NCBI RefSeq assembly: GCF_000012325.1
Contig: NC_003910.7
Span: forward strand, 3,782,001-3,846,000
DNA length: 64,000 nucleotides
Source: Colwellia psychrerythraea 34H
GTDB lineage: Bacteria; Pseudomonadota; Gammaproteobacteria; Enterobacterales; Alteromonadaceae
Reading direction: 5' to 3'
The position numbers and the translations under genes were made by a program. The notes below the pieces were generated by a model. The model was given only the letters and a program-made list of their open reading frames with translations, ran no database searches and was not told the origin of the DNA. This document shows positions 1 to 9,408 of the stretch, piece after piece (position 1 is the stretch's first letter; every line of letters begins with the position of its first letter).

Positions 1-1272
1 TGCTCCTAACGCTAATGAACCATGACGCATAGTCGATGGAATGCGTGATAAGCCTTCCTCTGTTGAAACAATAACTACCGGTAAGGTTAATATGGCTAAC
101 GTTAACGCTGACCATAAAACACCCGGCGTACCAAAAGTAGGGCTAGGTAAGTTTTCTGAATAAAATAGTTGGTCGAGTGAGCCACCCACCATATAAACAA
201 AGAACCCTAAACCAAATACCCCGTAAACAATAGAGGGAACGCCGGCTAAGTTGATAACCGCAATGCGTAGCAGCTTAGTAAATGCATTTTTACCGGCATA
301 CTCATGTAGGTAGATAGCCGCGATAACACCAAACGGTGAAACAATGACTGTCATTAATAACACCATAAGCACGGTACCAAAAATAGCAGGGAATACACCG
401 CCTTCTGTATTAGCTTCGCGAGGGTCTTCGATGAGAAATGAACCAATATGGCTAAAGAATAATGCCGTTTTCTCAAAGGTATTAAGTTGATTATTAAATG
501 TGACTTTAAGAATATATTCAAAGTTAATAGTAACGAGTTGACCGTCCATAGCACGCATCACGATATGATCACGTGATATCTGCTCTCGATATCCCATCAG
601 CTCGTTTTCTAGTATTTCGTAGTCCTGGTTCAGTGCCGCTATTTCGCTATCAATTTTTACTTGTAACTCAGCCGTTAGCTTATCTTGCAATTGATATTTA
701 CGCGTTTTTAATCGCAAACGTTCTAATTGATAGTTGATAGCACCAATATCTGACTTTTGTAAATCATCGATCTGGTCTTGAAAATTATCAACACGCGTTA
801 ATAATTCATCCAACTTGTTTTTATCTACTTCTTTTCCATCAACCACTACACTTTCAATGAAACCGTAAAAGTTACCATGAGTACGACGTTCAACCACAAC
901 TAAATCTTTTGGTGTTTGTGTCTTTTGAATGTTATGACTTAACAACCAACGAAAATCTAAACTCACCAGCTCGCGGTTACCTGTTTTGATTAACAGTCGC
1001 TCTAATATTTCTTGTTCTGGATCAAGCGCCAAATTTAAATGTGCTAATTGGCTTACCGGAATTTGCTCTCTATCGTAGATTTCACCAATGACAACACTCT
1101 TAGCGCCATGTTGATCGGTAAGATCAAATTGATATAACTCACTTGGCCAAAAATATGACAAGCCCCGTGAAGCGATAAGCCATAATAGGCCTAACACTGA
1201 AATTAAACTGATACTTACGCCACCTGCCGATAACCATATCCACGGTGAACCTGATTTAAACCACTTATTCAT
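1..1272 (-). CDS. pstA: Phosphate ABC transporter permease PstA (partial, runs off window edge)
   Basis: Inner-membrane permease subunit of the high-affinity phosphate importer PstSCAB. The first 424 codons are visible and the C-terminus lies beyond position 1. The protein starts MNKWFKSGSPWIW, then has one membrane segment (about residues 12-35), a long extracytoplasmic region with a Lys/Gln/Glu-rich coiled coil (about 165-230), and then the permease core with PFGVIAAIYLHEYAG and the end SLALGA. The long N-terminal half resembles Vibrio/Shewanella-type PstA, not the short E. coli form (family knowledge). In-frame ATGs also occur at 1287 and 1305; 1272 was chosen because family members begin just before the FKSG/PWIW segment. 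It lies downstream of pstC on the same strand, separated by 185 bp that hold a structured repeat. Confidence 0.93.
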   Translation of the reverse strand, partial: MNKWFKSGSPWIWLSAGGVSISLISVLGLLWLIASRGLSYFWPSELYQFDLTDQHGAKSVVIGEIYDREQIPVSQLAHLNLALDPEQEILERLLIKTGNRELVSLDFRWLLSHNIQKTQTPKDLVVVERRTHGNFYGFIESVVVDGKEVDKNKLDELLTRVDNFQDQIDDLQKSDIGAINYQLERLRLKTRKYQLQDKLTAELQVKIDSEIAALNQDYEILENELMGYREQISRDHIVMRAMDGQLVTINFEYILKVTFNNQLNTFEKTALFFSHIGSFLIEDPREANTEGGVFPAIFGTVLMVLLMTVIVSPFGVIAAIYLHEYAGKNAFTKLLRIAVINLAGVPSIVYGVFGLGFFVYMVGGSLDQLFYSENLPSPTFGTPGVLWSALTLAILTLPVVIVSTEEGLSRIPSTMRHGSLALGA

Positions 1273-1320
1273 AAAGTAACTCGTCATTGGTGAGTGACTT
1301 TTCATCTTGTTGCTGTAAAG

Positions 1321-1386
1321 CCCAACTTATGCGTCAAATGTACTCATTGATACTTATCAACTCCGTACATTTTCCTTTAAATTGAA
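1321..1386 (+). repeat. Structured hairpin repeat, copy S1 (pstC-pstA gap)
   Basis: This is one of two copies in the window; the other is at 40297-40363, in the same orientation. It folds into nested stems. The outer stem pairs 1323-1329 with 1378-1384 (one mismatch). The middle stem pairs AAATGTAC (1336-1343) with GTACATTT (1365-1372) perfectly. The inner stem pairs TTGAT (1347-1351) with ATCAA (1356-1360) around the loop ACTT. The unpaired TCA and CTCC between middle and inner stems and the TTTCCTTT after the middle stem are shared with the other copy. The sequence differences from that copy mostly preserve pairing. Function is unknown. Confidence 0.75.
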
Positions 1387-1457
1387 CTCTACAGCTTAAA
1401 GCTGACTAGCCACTTATATATAAATTATTGTTTGTTTTCTAAATTCAATACGATTAA

Positions 1458-3794
1458 CTACATTGAGCTGTATTTTTCGCGTAATCGTTGACGAACAAAT
1501 TCTGCTGCGGTATTGAAAATAAAGGTGAAGATAAAGAGTACAAATGCTGCCAAGAATAATATTCGGTAATGGGAACTGCCTACTTCAGATTCGGGCATTT
1601 CTACCGCAATGTTTGCTGCAAGTGTTCTCATACCTTGGAAGATACTCCAATCTAAAATCGGCGTATTACCCGTTGCCATCAAGACAATCATTGTTTCACC
1701 AACTGCACGACCAAGGCCCATCATCACAGCAGAAAATATGCCGGGACTGGCAGTTAGAAGTACCACACCGATTAATGTTTGCCATTGTGTTGCCCCTAAT
1801 GCTAATGAACCGCTTGTTAAATGACCTGGCACACTGAAAATAGCATCTTCAGCCATAGAGAAAATAGTAGGTATAACAGCAAATCCCATCGCAATACCAA
1901 CAACTAGAGCGTTACGTTGATCAAAGTTGATACCTAGGTCATTGGTTAGGTATTGGCGCATATCACCATTAAAGAAACTGTTTTCAAGCAGTGGTGATAA
2001 AGAAAAGGCCGCATAGGTGGCTAGTATTATCACAGGAATTAACAAAATGGGTGCTAATGTTTCTGGCAGTTTGTCTTTGAGCTGGTTTGGTAATTTATGC
2101 CAAGAAAACGCAGTGATTAGTGTTGCTAAAGGTAAGAAAATAAATAACAGGAATATTGCTGGTAAATATTCTTCCATTAACGGCGCTAACCATAAACCTG
2201 CTAAAAACCCTAAAATAACGGTAGGTAATGCTTCCATCATTTCAATGGTCGGTTTAACTTTTTTACGCATTCCCGGTGTCATAAAGTAGGCGGTATATAT
2301 CGCAGCAGTTAAGGCAATAGGTACTGCAAATAACATCGCATATAAAGCCGCTTTAATAGTACCAAAAGAAATAGGTACTAGAGAAAACTTACCTTCAAAG
2401 TCATCAGAGCCTGATGTTGATTGCCAGATATAGTCTGGCTCAGGGTAACCTTCATACCAAACCTCCTGCCATAGCGCTTGCCAAGTAACTTCTGGATGCT
2501 CATTATGAACACTAAAAGCCTGTAAACTTTTATTAGAAGCATCAAGAGGGTCATTACCAATAATAATCAAACCATTAGCACGAGGCGCTATCGAAAATGC
2601 TTCGGGTTGAGTTGAGGCAAGTTTGCCTTGCCAAAGATGTGCTGAGCTGGTGGTATAGAAAACATTAACCATACCTGAATTGGTCATGGTGTAAAAACTC
2701 TTTCTGTATTGCTCAGTATAAATAGCGGTTATCGCACTTGATGTTTTGTTGTTTTTGTCATAACTCGCTTCGCCATCATTAGCGTTGAAGCTTCGAATTT
2801 GCTTAAACTGGCGACCTGATTCCGTTGCGACTTCAAACCACTGACTGATTCGACCACTACTATCACCTAATAAAACAGAACTACTCCCTGAAAGCAGTGC
2901 CATTGAGGTAAGGTAAGTATTGCTATTATCGAGAGTCGGTGTAATTGTTGCTTTAAGGCTGACTTCTTCGTCATCATTTAGCGAATATACATACACCGTT
3001 GAAGCACTTCGAATAAAAGCTAAACTTAAGTCAGGTGTCACTTTTATTTCATCAATGACATCATCAGTAAGCTCAATTTGTTGAAAAATAGTTTCGTATT
3101 CAACATCATCACCATCACTAGAAGAACTGAAGTCATCTTCAGCAATAAAGCTTGTTTTTATTAAACGTTTATCTTCAGTAAAAGCAACAAAAACAATTCT
3201 TTCATCATCCATTGCAAAGGCTAATTGAGAAAGCGGTGTTTGTTGTTCATCAATAACTAGTGAATTTTGACCGAGAGGATAATTTACTTGAGGGATTATT
3301 TCACGGGTATCATTAGCGTATTTAGCATAAAAGCTTGGCTGAATTAATAACGTTTTACCCTTGATGGTATGAAGTAATTTATTCGCTGAAAAAGAATTAA
3401 CTACATTAACCACTTGTTCTTGATTGAAGTCTTCACTTGAAAATAAAGACATAGAAAGCGCATTATCACCAACAGCAAACTGGTTGTCTGATTCAGAGGC
3501 GCTGGCTTTTAAATAATAGAAATCAATGTTACCAGCTTCTGTAATTTCATAAGCCACTTCTTGTAACTCATCAACGCCAGTACTTAACACTTTTTCATTA
3601 CTTGTTAAGTCTAGACTAATACTAACCTTTGGCTCAATTTTAGCAGAGTCAAAAATAGGTTTTACTACGTAAAGTAAATACAAAAAAATCAGCACTAGGG
3701 TAAATAAAACGCTAATACCACCGAGGGTTATTAACCATTTTGCCAATGAATTTTTAACCCCACGGCTTCGGTTCGAACTAATAAGACTTGCCAC
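1458..3794 (-). CDS. pstC: Phosphate ABC transporter permease PstC, long form
   Basis: Inner-membrane permease of the Pst phosphate importer, 778 aa against about 320 aa in E. coli. There is one membrane helix at about residues 18-42. A large extracytoplasmic domain of roughly 420 residues follows, rich in Asp/Ser and probably beta-structured. The C-terminal 300 residues form the permease core with several helices, the EALPTVILGFLAGLW stretch and an EAA-type loop (SLALGATQWQT). Long PstC proteins of this kind are usual in Vibrio and Shewanella relatives. The gene precedes pstA in an operon. A possible Pho box lies 80-100 bp upstream of its start. pstS and pstB are not in the window. Confidence 0.95.
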   Translation of the reverse strand: MASLISSNRSRGVKNSLAKWLITLGGISVLFTLVLIFLYLLYVVKPIFDSAKIEPKVSISLDLTSNEKVLSTGVDELQEVAYEITEAGNIDFYYLKASASESDNQFAVGDNALSMSLFSSEDFNQEQVVNVVNSFSANKLLHTIKGKTLLIQPSFYAKYANDTREIIPQVNYPLGQNSLVIDEQQTPLSQLAFAMDDERIVFVAFTEDKRLIKTSFIAEDDFSSSSDGDDVEYETIFQQIELTDDVIDEIKVTPDLSLAFIRSASTVYVYSLNDDEEVSLKATITPTLDNSNTYLTSMALLSGSSSVLLGDSSGRISQWFEVATESGRQFKQIRSFNANDGEASYDKNNKTSSAITAIYTEQYRKSFYTMTNSGMVNVFYTTSSAHLWQGKLASTQPEAFSIAPRANGLIIIGNDPLDASNKSLQAFSVHNEHPEVTWQALWQEVWYEGYPEPDYIWQSTSGSDDFEGKFSLVPISFGTIKAALYAMLFAVPIALTAAIYTAYFMTPGMRKKVKPTIEMMEALPTVILGFLAGLWLAPLMEEYLPAIFLLFIFLPLATLITAFSWHKLPNQLKDKLPETLAPILLIPVIILATYAAFSLSPLLENSFFNGDMRQYLTNDLGINFDQRNALVVGIAMGFAVIPTIFSMAEDAIFSVPGHLTSGSLALGATQWQTLIGVVLLTASPGIFSAVMMGLGRAVGETMIVLMATGNTPILDWSIFQGMRTLAANIAVEMPESEVGSSHYRILFLAAFVLFIFTFIFNTAAEFVRQRLREKYSSM

Positions 3795-3874
3795 TTAATT
3801 AACCTTATTATCAACAAGCTAAAAAATAGCTCATTCAATATAGAGAATATGATAAAAATAACTGAGCGAAGTAT

Positions 3875-3892
3875 AAGTCAGTTATGTGACAA
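3875..3892 (-). promoter_or_regulatory. Candidate Pho box upstream of pstC
   Basis: Read on the minus strand, the site is TTGTCAC-ATAA-CTGACTT: two direct 7-mers separated by 4 AT-rich bases. Each 7-mer matches the PhoB half-site CTGTCAT at 5 of 7 positions. It lies about 80 bp upstream of the pstC start, a typical place for PhoB control of pst operons. The match is imperfect, so this is an inference. Confidence 0.4.
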
Positions 3893-3951
3893 TTTTATTA
3901 CAACGGAAAATCGATTAGATAAAAAATTGTTTTGGGAGTACCAGGGGGAAT

Positions 3952-3984
3952 AAAAAAGCAGCTTTAAATGAGAGCTGCTTTTTT
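3952..3984. terminator. Bidirectional intrinsic terminator-like hairpin
   Basis: A perfect 12-bp inverted repeat, AAAAAAGCAGCT (3952-3963) and AGCTGCTTTTTT (3973-3984), has a 9-nt loop and U-runs in both directions. It sits between the pstC promoter region and the end of wbpP, which lies downstream on the same strand. It may be the terminator of a short leader or a transcriptional barrier between the two blocks. Confidence 0.7.
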
Positions 3985-4035
3985 AATATTATGACTACCT
4001 AGCCTTGCGACTATGAATTAACAGGGAGTTATTCG

Positions 4036-4121
4036 TTTTACATAAGTAATGAAAATAAATGTTCCAAAACAAGGAGCTTGATTGAGTAATAGTTGGCTAT
4101 TGTGGTTGATTTCAACGATGT
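4036..4121 (+). repeat. Degraded copy of 158-bp repeat family A (core only)
   Basis: The core (CAAGG-GCTTGATTGAGTAATAG-TGGCTATTG and flanks) aligns with the full copies at 16264-16421 and 22293-22450 (the latter reversed). No TACCA/TGGTA ends are visible, so this looks like a decayed remnant. The rest of the 3795-4140 gap holds the candidate Pho box, the hairpin at 3952 and nothing else recognised. Confidence 0.6.
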
Positions 4122-4140
4122 TAGGGGGTATTAAGCCCCT

Positions 4141-5175
4141 TTAATTCAAGAATTTAATATACCAAGGCATCGCTTTGTCTATACCTTGTTGAATTTTAAA
4201 CTCAGGCTCAAAGCCAATCAAAGATTTTGCTTTAGAAATATCAGCCTGTGAATGTCTAACATCACCTGCTCTAAAATCTTGATACGTTGGCGACTTTTGA
4301 TAATCAACACCATTTGCTTGTAAGGCAACTTTCAAGCTATTAAATAAGGTATTTAAACTCGTTCTATCACCGAGGGCAACATTATACACTTGGTTTTTAC
4401 CTGCATCATTGGCCGTTGCAGCTAAAATATTAGCTTGTACGGCATTTTCAACAAAACAGAAATCGCGACTCGTTTCACCATCACCATTTATAAGTAATTC
4501 TTCATTAGCGATCATTGCAACTGTCCACTTAGGGATTACCGCAGCATAAGCGCCGTCAGGGTCTTGTCTTTTACCAAAAACATTAAAGTAGCGTAAGCCA
4601 GTGCAATTCAAACCATAGGTTTTATGAAACACATCGGCATAAAGCTCATTTACATATTTAGTTACTGCATAAGGAGATAGCGGTTTACCGATAGCATCTT
4701 CAACTTTAGGTAATGCTGGGTGATCTCCATAAGTAGAACTTGATGCAGCGTAAACGAAGCTTTTAACTTGAGTTTCTTTCGCTGCCGTTAACATAGTCAA
4801 AAAACCGGTAATATTTGCTGAGTTAGTTAATAGGGGATCAGCAATTGATCTAGGTACTGAGCCTAACGCTGCTTGATGAAGGATATAATCAACACCACTT
4901 TTGTAATGGCTTAACGCGGTTTGACAGTCTTCCAATTGGCGAATATCACCTTTAACAAAATAAAAATTTTGCCATTGCTCAGCCGAAACCTGTGTTTGAA
5001 CTTCATCAAAGTTGTGCTGATGACCCGTAGCGAAGTTATCTAAACCGACAACTTTCTGATTTAATAAAAGTAATGTTTCTAAAAGATTCGAACCAATAAA
5101 ACCAGCACAACCTGTGATAAGCCAAGTCTTTGGTGAATTGAGTAGTTCTTGTTTAATTTTTTTAAATTGAGTCAT
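4141..5175 (-). CDS. wbpP: UDP-N-acetylglucosamine 4-epimerase WbpP/TviC type
   Basis: Cytoplasmic short-chain dehydrogenase/reductase of 344 aa. It interconverts UDP-GlcNAc and UDP-GalNAc, or their uronic acids, for surface polysaccharide. Visible motifs are the Rossmann [11 protein letters not shown] near the N-terminus, the Ser/Tyr-Lys catalytic set (AASSSTYGD and PYAVTKY), the NVFGKRQDP segment, and [17 protein letters not shown]. Similarity to Pseudomonas WbpP is very strong from memory and the length matches. An upstream in-frame ATG at 5265 was rejected because the extension is made of an intrinsic-terminator hairpin (5198-5235). The gene follows wbpO on the same strand. Confidence 0.92.
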   Translation of the reverse strand: MTQFKKIKQELLNSPKTWLITGCAGFIGSNLLETLLLLNQKVVGLDNFATGHQHNFDEVQTQVSAEQWQNFYFVKGDIRQLEDCQTALSHYKSGVDYILHQAALGSVPRSIADPLLTNSANITGFLTMLTAAKETQVKSFVYAASSSTYGDHPALPKVEDAIGKPLSPYAVTKYVNELYADVFHKTYGLNCTGLRYFNVFGKRQDPDGAYAAVIPKWTVAMIANEELLINGDGETSRDFCFVENAVQANILAATANDAGKNQVYNVALGDRTSLNTLFNSLKVALQANGVDYQKSPTYQDFRAGDVRHSQADISKAKSLIGFEPEFKIQQGIDKAMPWYIKFLN

Positions 5176-5197
5176 TTGTTTAAATAGTCCTTTCTTT

Positions 5198-5235
5198 AAA
5201 AAGACACCCTTAGCTGAATCTTCAACTAAGGGTGT
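5198..5235 (-). terminator. Hairpin with U-run between wbpO and wbpP
   Basis: On the minus strand a perfect 10-bp stem (ACACCCTTAG with CTAAGGGTGT, 5204-5213 and 5226-5235) has a 12-nt loop and is followed by CTTTTT. It looks like an intrinsic terminator or attenuator inside the wbpO-wbpP transcript. If functional it would lower wbpP expression relative to wbpO. Confidence 0.65.
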
Positions 5236-5270
5236 TTTATCTATATCTAAGTAAGTTATAGTCAAATAAT

Positions 5271-6551
5271 TTATAAGCGAATATCAGCTAATTCTTTGTC
5301 TAGCATATATTTCAAATCATAAATCACATGATCTTTTTTCATCAATAACTTAATATCATCTGCGGATAATGCTTTAAATTGATCATGAGCTACTGCAAAA
5401 ATAACCGCGTCATAGAAGCTATGCTTAGGTGCTGATATTAAGTCAACATCATATTCATGTTTTGCGTCTTTAGGATTAACCCAAGGATCGTATACATCAA
5501 CATTAATATCAAATTCAGCTAACTCAGACAAAATATCAACAACTTTGGTATTTCGCACATCAGGGCAGTTCTCTTTAAAGGTCAAACCCATAACGAGAAC
5601 ATTAGCGCCATTAACTGGTAACTTCCTTTTAAGCATAGTTTTCACTAACTGTGAAACCACATATTCGCCCATAGAGTCATTAATGCGACGACCAGCAAGT
5701 ATGACCTCGGGATTGTAACCTATAGATTGTGCTTTATGAGTCAAATAATAAGGATCAACACCAATGCAGTGACCGCCGACAAGACCAGGTCTAAATGGTA
5801 AGAAGTTCCATTTAGTACCGGCTGCTTTTAATACTTCTTCAGTATCAATATTCAATTTATTAAAAATGACGGCAAGCTCATTGATCAAAGCAATATTTAG
5901 ATCTCGCTGAGTATTTTCAATGACTTTTGCCGCTTCAGCCACTTGAATACTTGATGCTTGATAGGTACCTGCTGTAATAATTGATTTATATAAACTGTCA
6001 ATAAAGTCGCTAATCTCTGGCGTTGAGCCCGAAGTTACCTTAAGGATATTCGTTACTCGATGTTCTTTATCACCCGGGTTAATGCGTTCAGGGCTATAAC
6101 CGGCATAAAAATCTTGGTTAAACACTAAACCAGAGTGACGCTCAACTTCCGGTAAACAAACTTCTTCGGTTGCTCCCGGATATACCGTAGATTCATAAAT
6201 GACGATATCACCTTTATTAATCACTTTAGCAAGCATAGCACTCGCCTTTACTAATGGGGTTAAATCAGGTTGTTTATGTTTGTCGATAGGCGTCGGCACG
6301 GTAACAATATAGATATTACAATTTTTTAAATCGTCAACGTCAGCAGAATATGAAATAAATTCAGAATCAGCTAATTCTTCACTCGATACTTCTAAAGTAA
6401 AGTCATGTCCTTGCTTTAATTCGCCAACACGTTTGGTGTTGATATCAAACCCCAAAGTAGGGTATTTTTTACCAAACTCTACTGCGAGAGGTAAACCAAC
6501 ATAACCTAAACCTATAATGCCTAGCTTCACGTTTTTTAATGAGTGCAACAT
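5271..6551 (-). CDS. wbpO: UDP-N-acetyl-hexosamine 6-dehydrogenase WbpO/TviB type
   Basis: Cytoplasmic NAD-dependent nucleotide-sugar dehydrogenase of 426 aa, in the UDP-glucose/GDP-mannose dehydrogenase superfamily. It oxidises UDP-GlcNAc or UDP-GalNAc at C6 to the uronic acid. Visible motifs are the N-terminal [10 protein letters not shown] nucleotide-binding loop, [28 protein letters not shown], the catalytic-cysteine segment [20 protein letters not shown], and the C-terminal [15 protein letters not shown]. It is close to Pseudomonas WbpO over its whole length. It lies between a polysaccharide export gene and wbpP, which fits synthesis of a GalNAcA-containing polymer. Confidence 0.93.
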   Translation of the reverse strand: MLHSLKNVKLGIIGLGYVGLPLAVEFGKKYPTLGFDINTKRVGELKQGHDFTLEVSSEELADSEFISYSADVDDLKNCNIYIVTVPTPIDKHKQPDLTPLVKASAMLAKVINKGDIVIYESTVYPGATEEVCLPEVERHSGLVFNQDFYAGYSPERINPGDKEHRVTNILKVTSGSTPEISDFIDSLYKSIITAGTYQASSIQVAEAAKVIENTQRDLNIALINELAVIFNKLNIDTEEVLKAAGTKWNFLPFRPGLVGGHCIGVDPYYLTHKAQSIGYNPEVILAGRRINDSMGEYVVSQLVKTMLKRKLPVNGANVLVMGLTFKENCPDVRNTKVVDILSELAEFDINVDVYDPWVNPKDAKHEYDVDLISAPKHSFYDAVIFAVAHDQFKALSADDIKLLMKKDHVIYDLKYMLDKELADIRL

Positions 6552-6603
6552 ACTATGTCCATTTATTGTATTTTGATTAATCTTTCTTTTAAATTTTTGG
6601 TAA

Positions 6604-6633
6604 TAGATAATGCTATAAGTTGAGCATTATCTA
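6604..6633. other. Hairpin between the SLBB export gene and wbpO
   Basis: A perfect 10-bp stem, TAGATAATGC and GCATTATCTA, has a 10-nt loop. There is no clear U-run on the minus strand. It sits in the 94-bp gap between the two genes, so both junctions in this three-gene block carry a strong hairpin. Confidence 0.5.
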
Positions 6634-6645
6634 TTGTCGCTTTAT

Positions 6646-9408
6646 TTAAATACCGCTGATAGCAGCAATTGCCACTGCCGAATTGTAGATGATGCCTGTT
6701 ACACTGGTCCACAATGCTAAGTTATTCATATACTCAGCATCAAGTGGTACAACGATGGTATCACCTGGTCTTAAGTTATCACCGGAATCACTGCTAAACC
6801 AATTACCGCTGTCCATCATTTTAATACTACCATTGGCAGAAATAATATAAATTCGGTCTTCATCTGCACGTTTTTTGCTACCACCACTTTGAGATAAATA
6901 ATCATCTGCTGATAAATTAATATCGTATATATGTGATGAAGTGACTTGTACTTGGCCGACAACGTTAATAGAATTTTTCAAAGTAGGAACATATAACACA
7001 TCACCACCTTCAAGAAGAACGTCATAGCTTTTGTTATTCATTACCCTAGGTAAATCAAGCACTAGACGTCCAACGGGCTGTACATTAGCCATATCTGCTA
7101 ACATTTGCTGTACTTCAGCATAAGATTGCGAATAGTTTTGATCAGACATGGATTTAGAGGCCATTTCTATACGTAAATCTGCGGTCAATTTTAACAAGTT
7201 CTGTTGCTCAATTTCGCGTAATTGCACCCGCGTAAAAACAGAGCCTTCTTGATGGGCAAATTTGGTAAAACCACCGGCCTTAGTTATTAAGTCGGCCAAA
7301 CTCTCACCACGACGTACGGTATATTTACCCGGAAAGACAAATTCACCTCGTAGCTCAACAACGCTGTTTTCACTCCAGGCTGGAACTTGATGAATATTCA
7401 ACCTATCTTTTGAGTTTAATATAACATTATCTTTTTCATCACCAGCAAGAGCCCCACTTAAACTAAACATTAGCGACGTTTGTTGTGCTCTATTATTAAT
7501 AATCTGATTACGAGAAACCTCAGCACGTACCACATAAGCCGACTCAGTTAAGCCGCCTGCAGCGGCAATTAAATCAGATACACGGGCATTTTTAGCTAAA
7601 GGATATATCCCTGGAAACTTCACTTCACCGTCCGCTTCAACTAATTGAATTGGTTGACCGGACTTGCCTTGACGTTTTAATTTTTCAATAATAGGCATTA
7701 ATAAACGTTGACGAGAAAAAATTGTTAATTCTTTAGGATCAAGTTCTTCTTCTAATTCTCCACCACTAAACTGAGCTATAGATTGTTCAACTAATTTAGC
7801 TGCAGCAGCTTCTTCACTATCAAATTGAGCGACTTGCTCACTATCGCCGTATTTCAACCAAAATTGTTTTTGTTTATATTTCTCTTTCGCTAAATCTTGT
7901 TCTTTTTTGGTGAGGTTATCTTGAGTAAAAGCCAAAGAATCTAAGTTGATTTTACTGTCAATTAATTTAATGATGTTGGCAAAAACTATGATCTTATCGT
8001 TGCCTTGTAAAATAATATTATCTTTTGAGTTTGACGCTGAAATAGCTTTAGCTAAATCAAATTGTAAGATTTCAATATTACGGGCAATATCAATTTCACG
8101 CACAACAATAGAATAATTAAGGTCGGCCGAATGTAATAAATGAGAGTCGATATTAGGGAAGATATCCGTGATACGCTGACCGGTTTGCCATTGGTATTTT
8201 CCAGGACGGGTTACTGCACCGATAACAGTGATAGACTGTTCAAACATCTCAGCAGCTTTCATCACATAAACCGCATCACCTGCATGTGCTTTTTTAGCTA
8301 AGTCATTTTTTTTAGTCAGATCAATATTAACAACAGTACGTAAGGAGTCTTGATTATAACGTTCAACACGAGTTGTTTTAGCAAAGGCTGTAGGTAAAAG
8401 CCCACCGGACATAGCCAAAACATCATTAAAGTTTTCGTTTTGGCTTAATTCATAAATAGCTGGGCGTCGAACTTCACCTTCAATACTGATAGTATTGCCT
8501 TTAGGTGCAATGAAAATAACATCACCAGATTGCAATAGTACATCGCTACGTGAATCACCTTTAATCAACAAGTCATATAGGTCTAGGGTGGTAACTAACT
8601 TACCAGCACGTTTAAGTTGTATATTACGTAAACTACCGATATCACTAATACCGCCAGCCGCAAAAATAGCATGGGTAATACTAGATAATGAACTTAAAGT
8701 ATAAGGCCCTGGTTTATGAGCGTCACCTAAAACAAAAACACGCATAGAGCGCAAAGAAGCGATACCGACAACAACATCAACACCAATAACTTTTTCTTTA
8801 ATTCGTGCGGTCAACAAACGCTTCATTTCATTAAATGATAAACCTGAAACAGTAAAAGGCCCGTGAGAAGGAAAAATAATTTGTCCCTCACGGTTTACCG
8901 TTAATTCAAGTTCATCTTTTTCTTTACCAAATACTTGAATAGAAATGTTATCACCTGGACCAATGATATAGTCTGCAGGAATAGCAATATCCATCATAGG
9001 GGCAAAGGTTTGCGGTGAATTAGCAAAAACATCATAACCAAAAGGTTTGAGTTCATCGCTATTTTCTAGCTTCTCTAATTCTTCTTCAGAAATAGGGTTT
9101 CCTTCAGCATCAAATTGAGTTCCACGTGGGAAGGTCTCTGTATTCTTTTTTTCTTCACTAGAACCCCCTTTCGATAATTGACCTTTTATACTGTTTAGAT
9201 CAACGCCCATACTTTTAGCAAGCGCTTCTTGTTGCGAAGGAGGTAATTTTTTAAATTGCTCCATTTGCTGTTGGCTTATCTGATTTGCAGCAAGCGCTTT
9301 CAAAGGTAAATTAGCAAGGAGGAAAGTCGATATCAGTAAAATACCAAATAAAGATTTTACAACATTAACGTTGTTATTCTTAAAAAAATTTTCAATAGCG
9401 GTTATCAT
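6646..9408 (-). CDS. SLBB-domain polysaccharide export protein (Wza-related, long)
   Basis: Predicted envelope protein of 920 aa for capsule or exopolysaccharide export. After an N-terminal hydrophobic signal segment (SIIL-like core ending LKALAAN) and a Gln/Glu-rich stretch comes the polysaccharide export domain (DYIIGPGDNISIQVFGKE, NREGQIIFPSHGPF, about residues 143-220). Several SLBB repeats follow, recognised by GDAHKPGPYTL, GEVRRPAIYELS, GAVTRPGKYQW, GEVKFPGIYPL and GEFVFPGKYTV. A C-terminal GDTIVVPLDAEYM region precedes a final hydrophobic segment. It is about twice the length of E. coli Wza. It is first in the block, upstream of wbpO and wbpP. Wzc, Wzx and Wzy homologues are absent from the window. 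Confidence 0.9.
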   Translation of the reverse strand: MITAIENFFKNNNVNVVKSLFGILLISTFLLANLPLKALAANQISQQQMEQFKKLPPSQQEALAKSMGVDLNSIKGQLSKGGSSEEKKNTETFPRGTQFDAEGNPISEEELEKLENSDELKPFGYDVFANSPQTFAPMMDIAIPADYIIGPGDNISIQVFGKEKDELELTVNREGQIIFPSHGPFTVSGLSFNEMKRLLTARIKEKVIGVDVVVGIASLRSMRVFVLGDAHKPGPYTLSSLSSITHAIFAAGGISDIGSLRNIQLKRAGKLVTTLDLYDLLIKGDSRSDVLLQSGDVIFIAPKGNTISIEGEVRRPAIYELSQNENFNDVLAMSGGLLPTAFAKTTRVERYNQDSLRTVVNIDLTKKNDLAKKAHAGDAVYVMKAAEMFEQSITVIGAVTRPGKYQWQTGQRITDIFPNIDSHLLHSADLNYSIVVREIDIARNIEILQFDLAKAISASNSKDNIILQGNDKIIVFANIIKLIDSKINLDSLAFTQDNLTKKEQDLAKEKYKQKQFWLKYGDSEQVAQFDSEEAAAAKLVEQSIAQFSGGELEEELDPKELTIFSRQRLLMPIIEKLKRQGKSGQPIQLVEADGEVKFPGIYPLAKNARVSDLIAAAGGLTESAYVVRAEVSRNQIINNRAQQTSLMFSLSGALAGDEKDNVILNSKDRLNIHQVPAWSENSVVELRGEFVFPGKYTVRRGESLADLITKAGGFTKFAHQEGSVFTRVQLREIEQQNLLKLTADLRIEMASKSMSDQNYSQSYAEVQQMLADMANVQPVGRLVLDLPRVMNNKSYDVLLEGGDVLYVPTLKNSINVVGQVQVTSSHIYDINLSADDYLSQSGGSKKRADEDRIYIISANGSIKMMDSGNWFSSDSGDNLRPGDTIVVPLDAEYMNNLALWTSVTGIIYNSAVAIAAISGI

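Noticed and set aside
5176..5265. Upstream ATG extension of WbpP
   Set aside because: The extra 30 codons are made of a terminator-like hairpin and are absent from the family.
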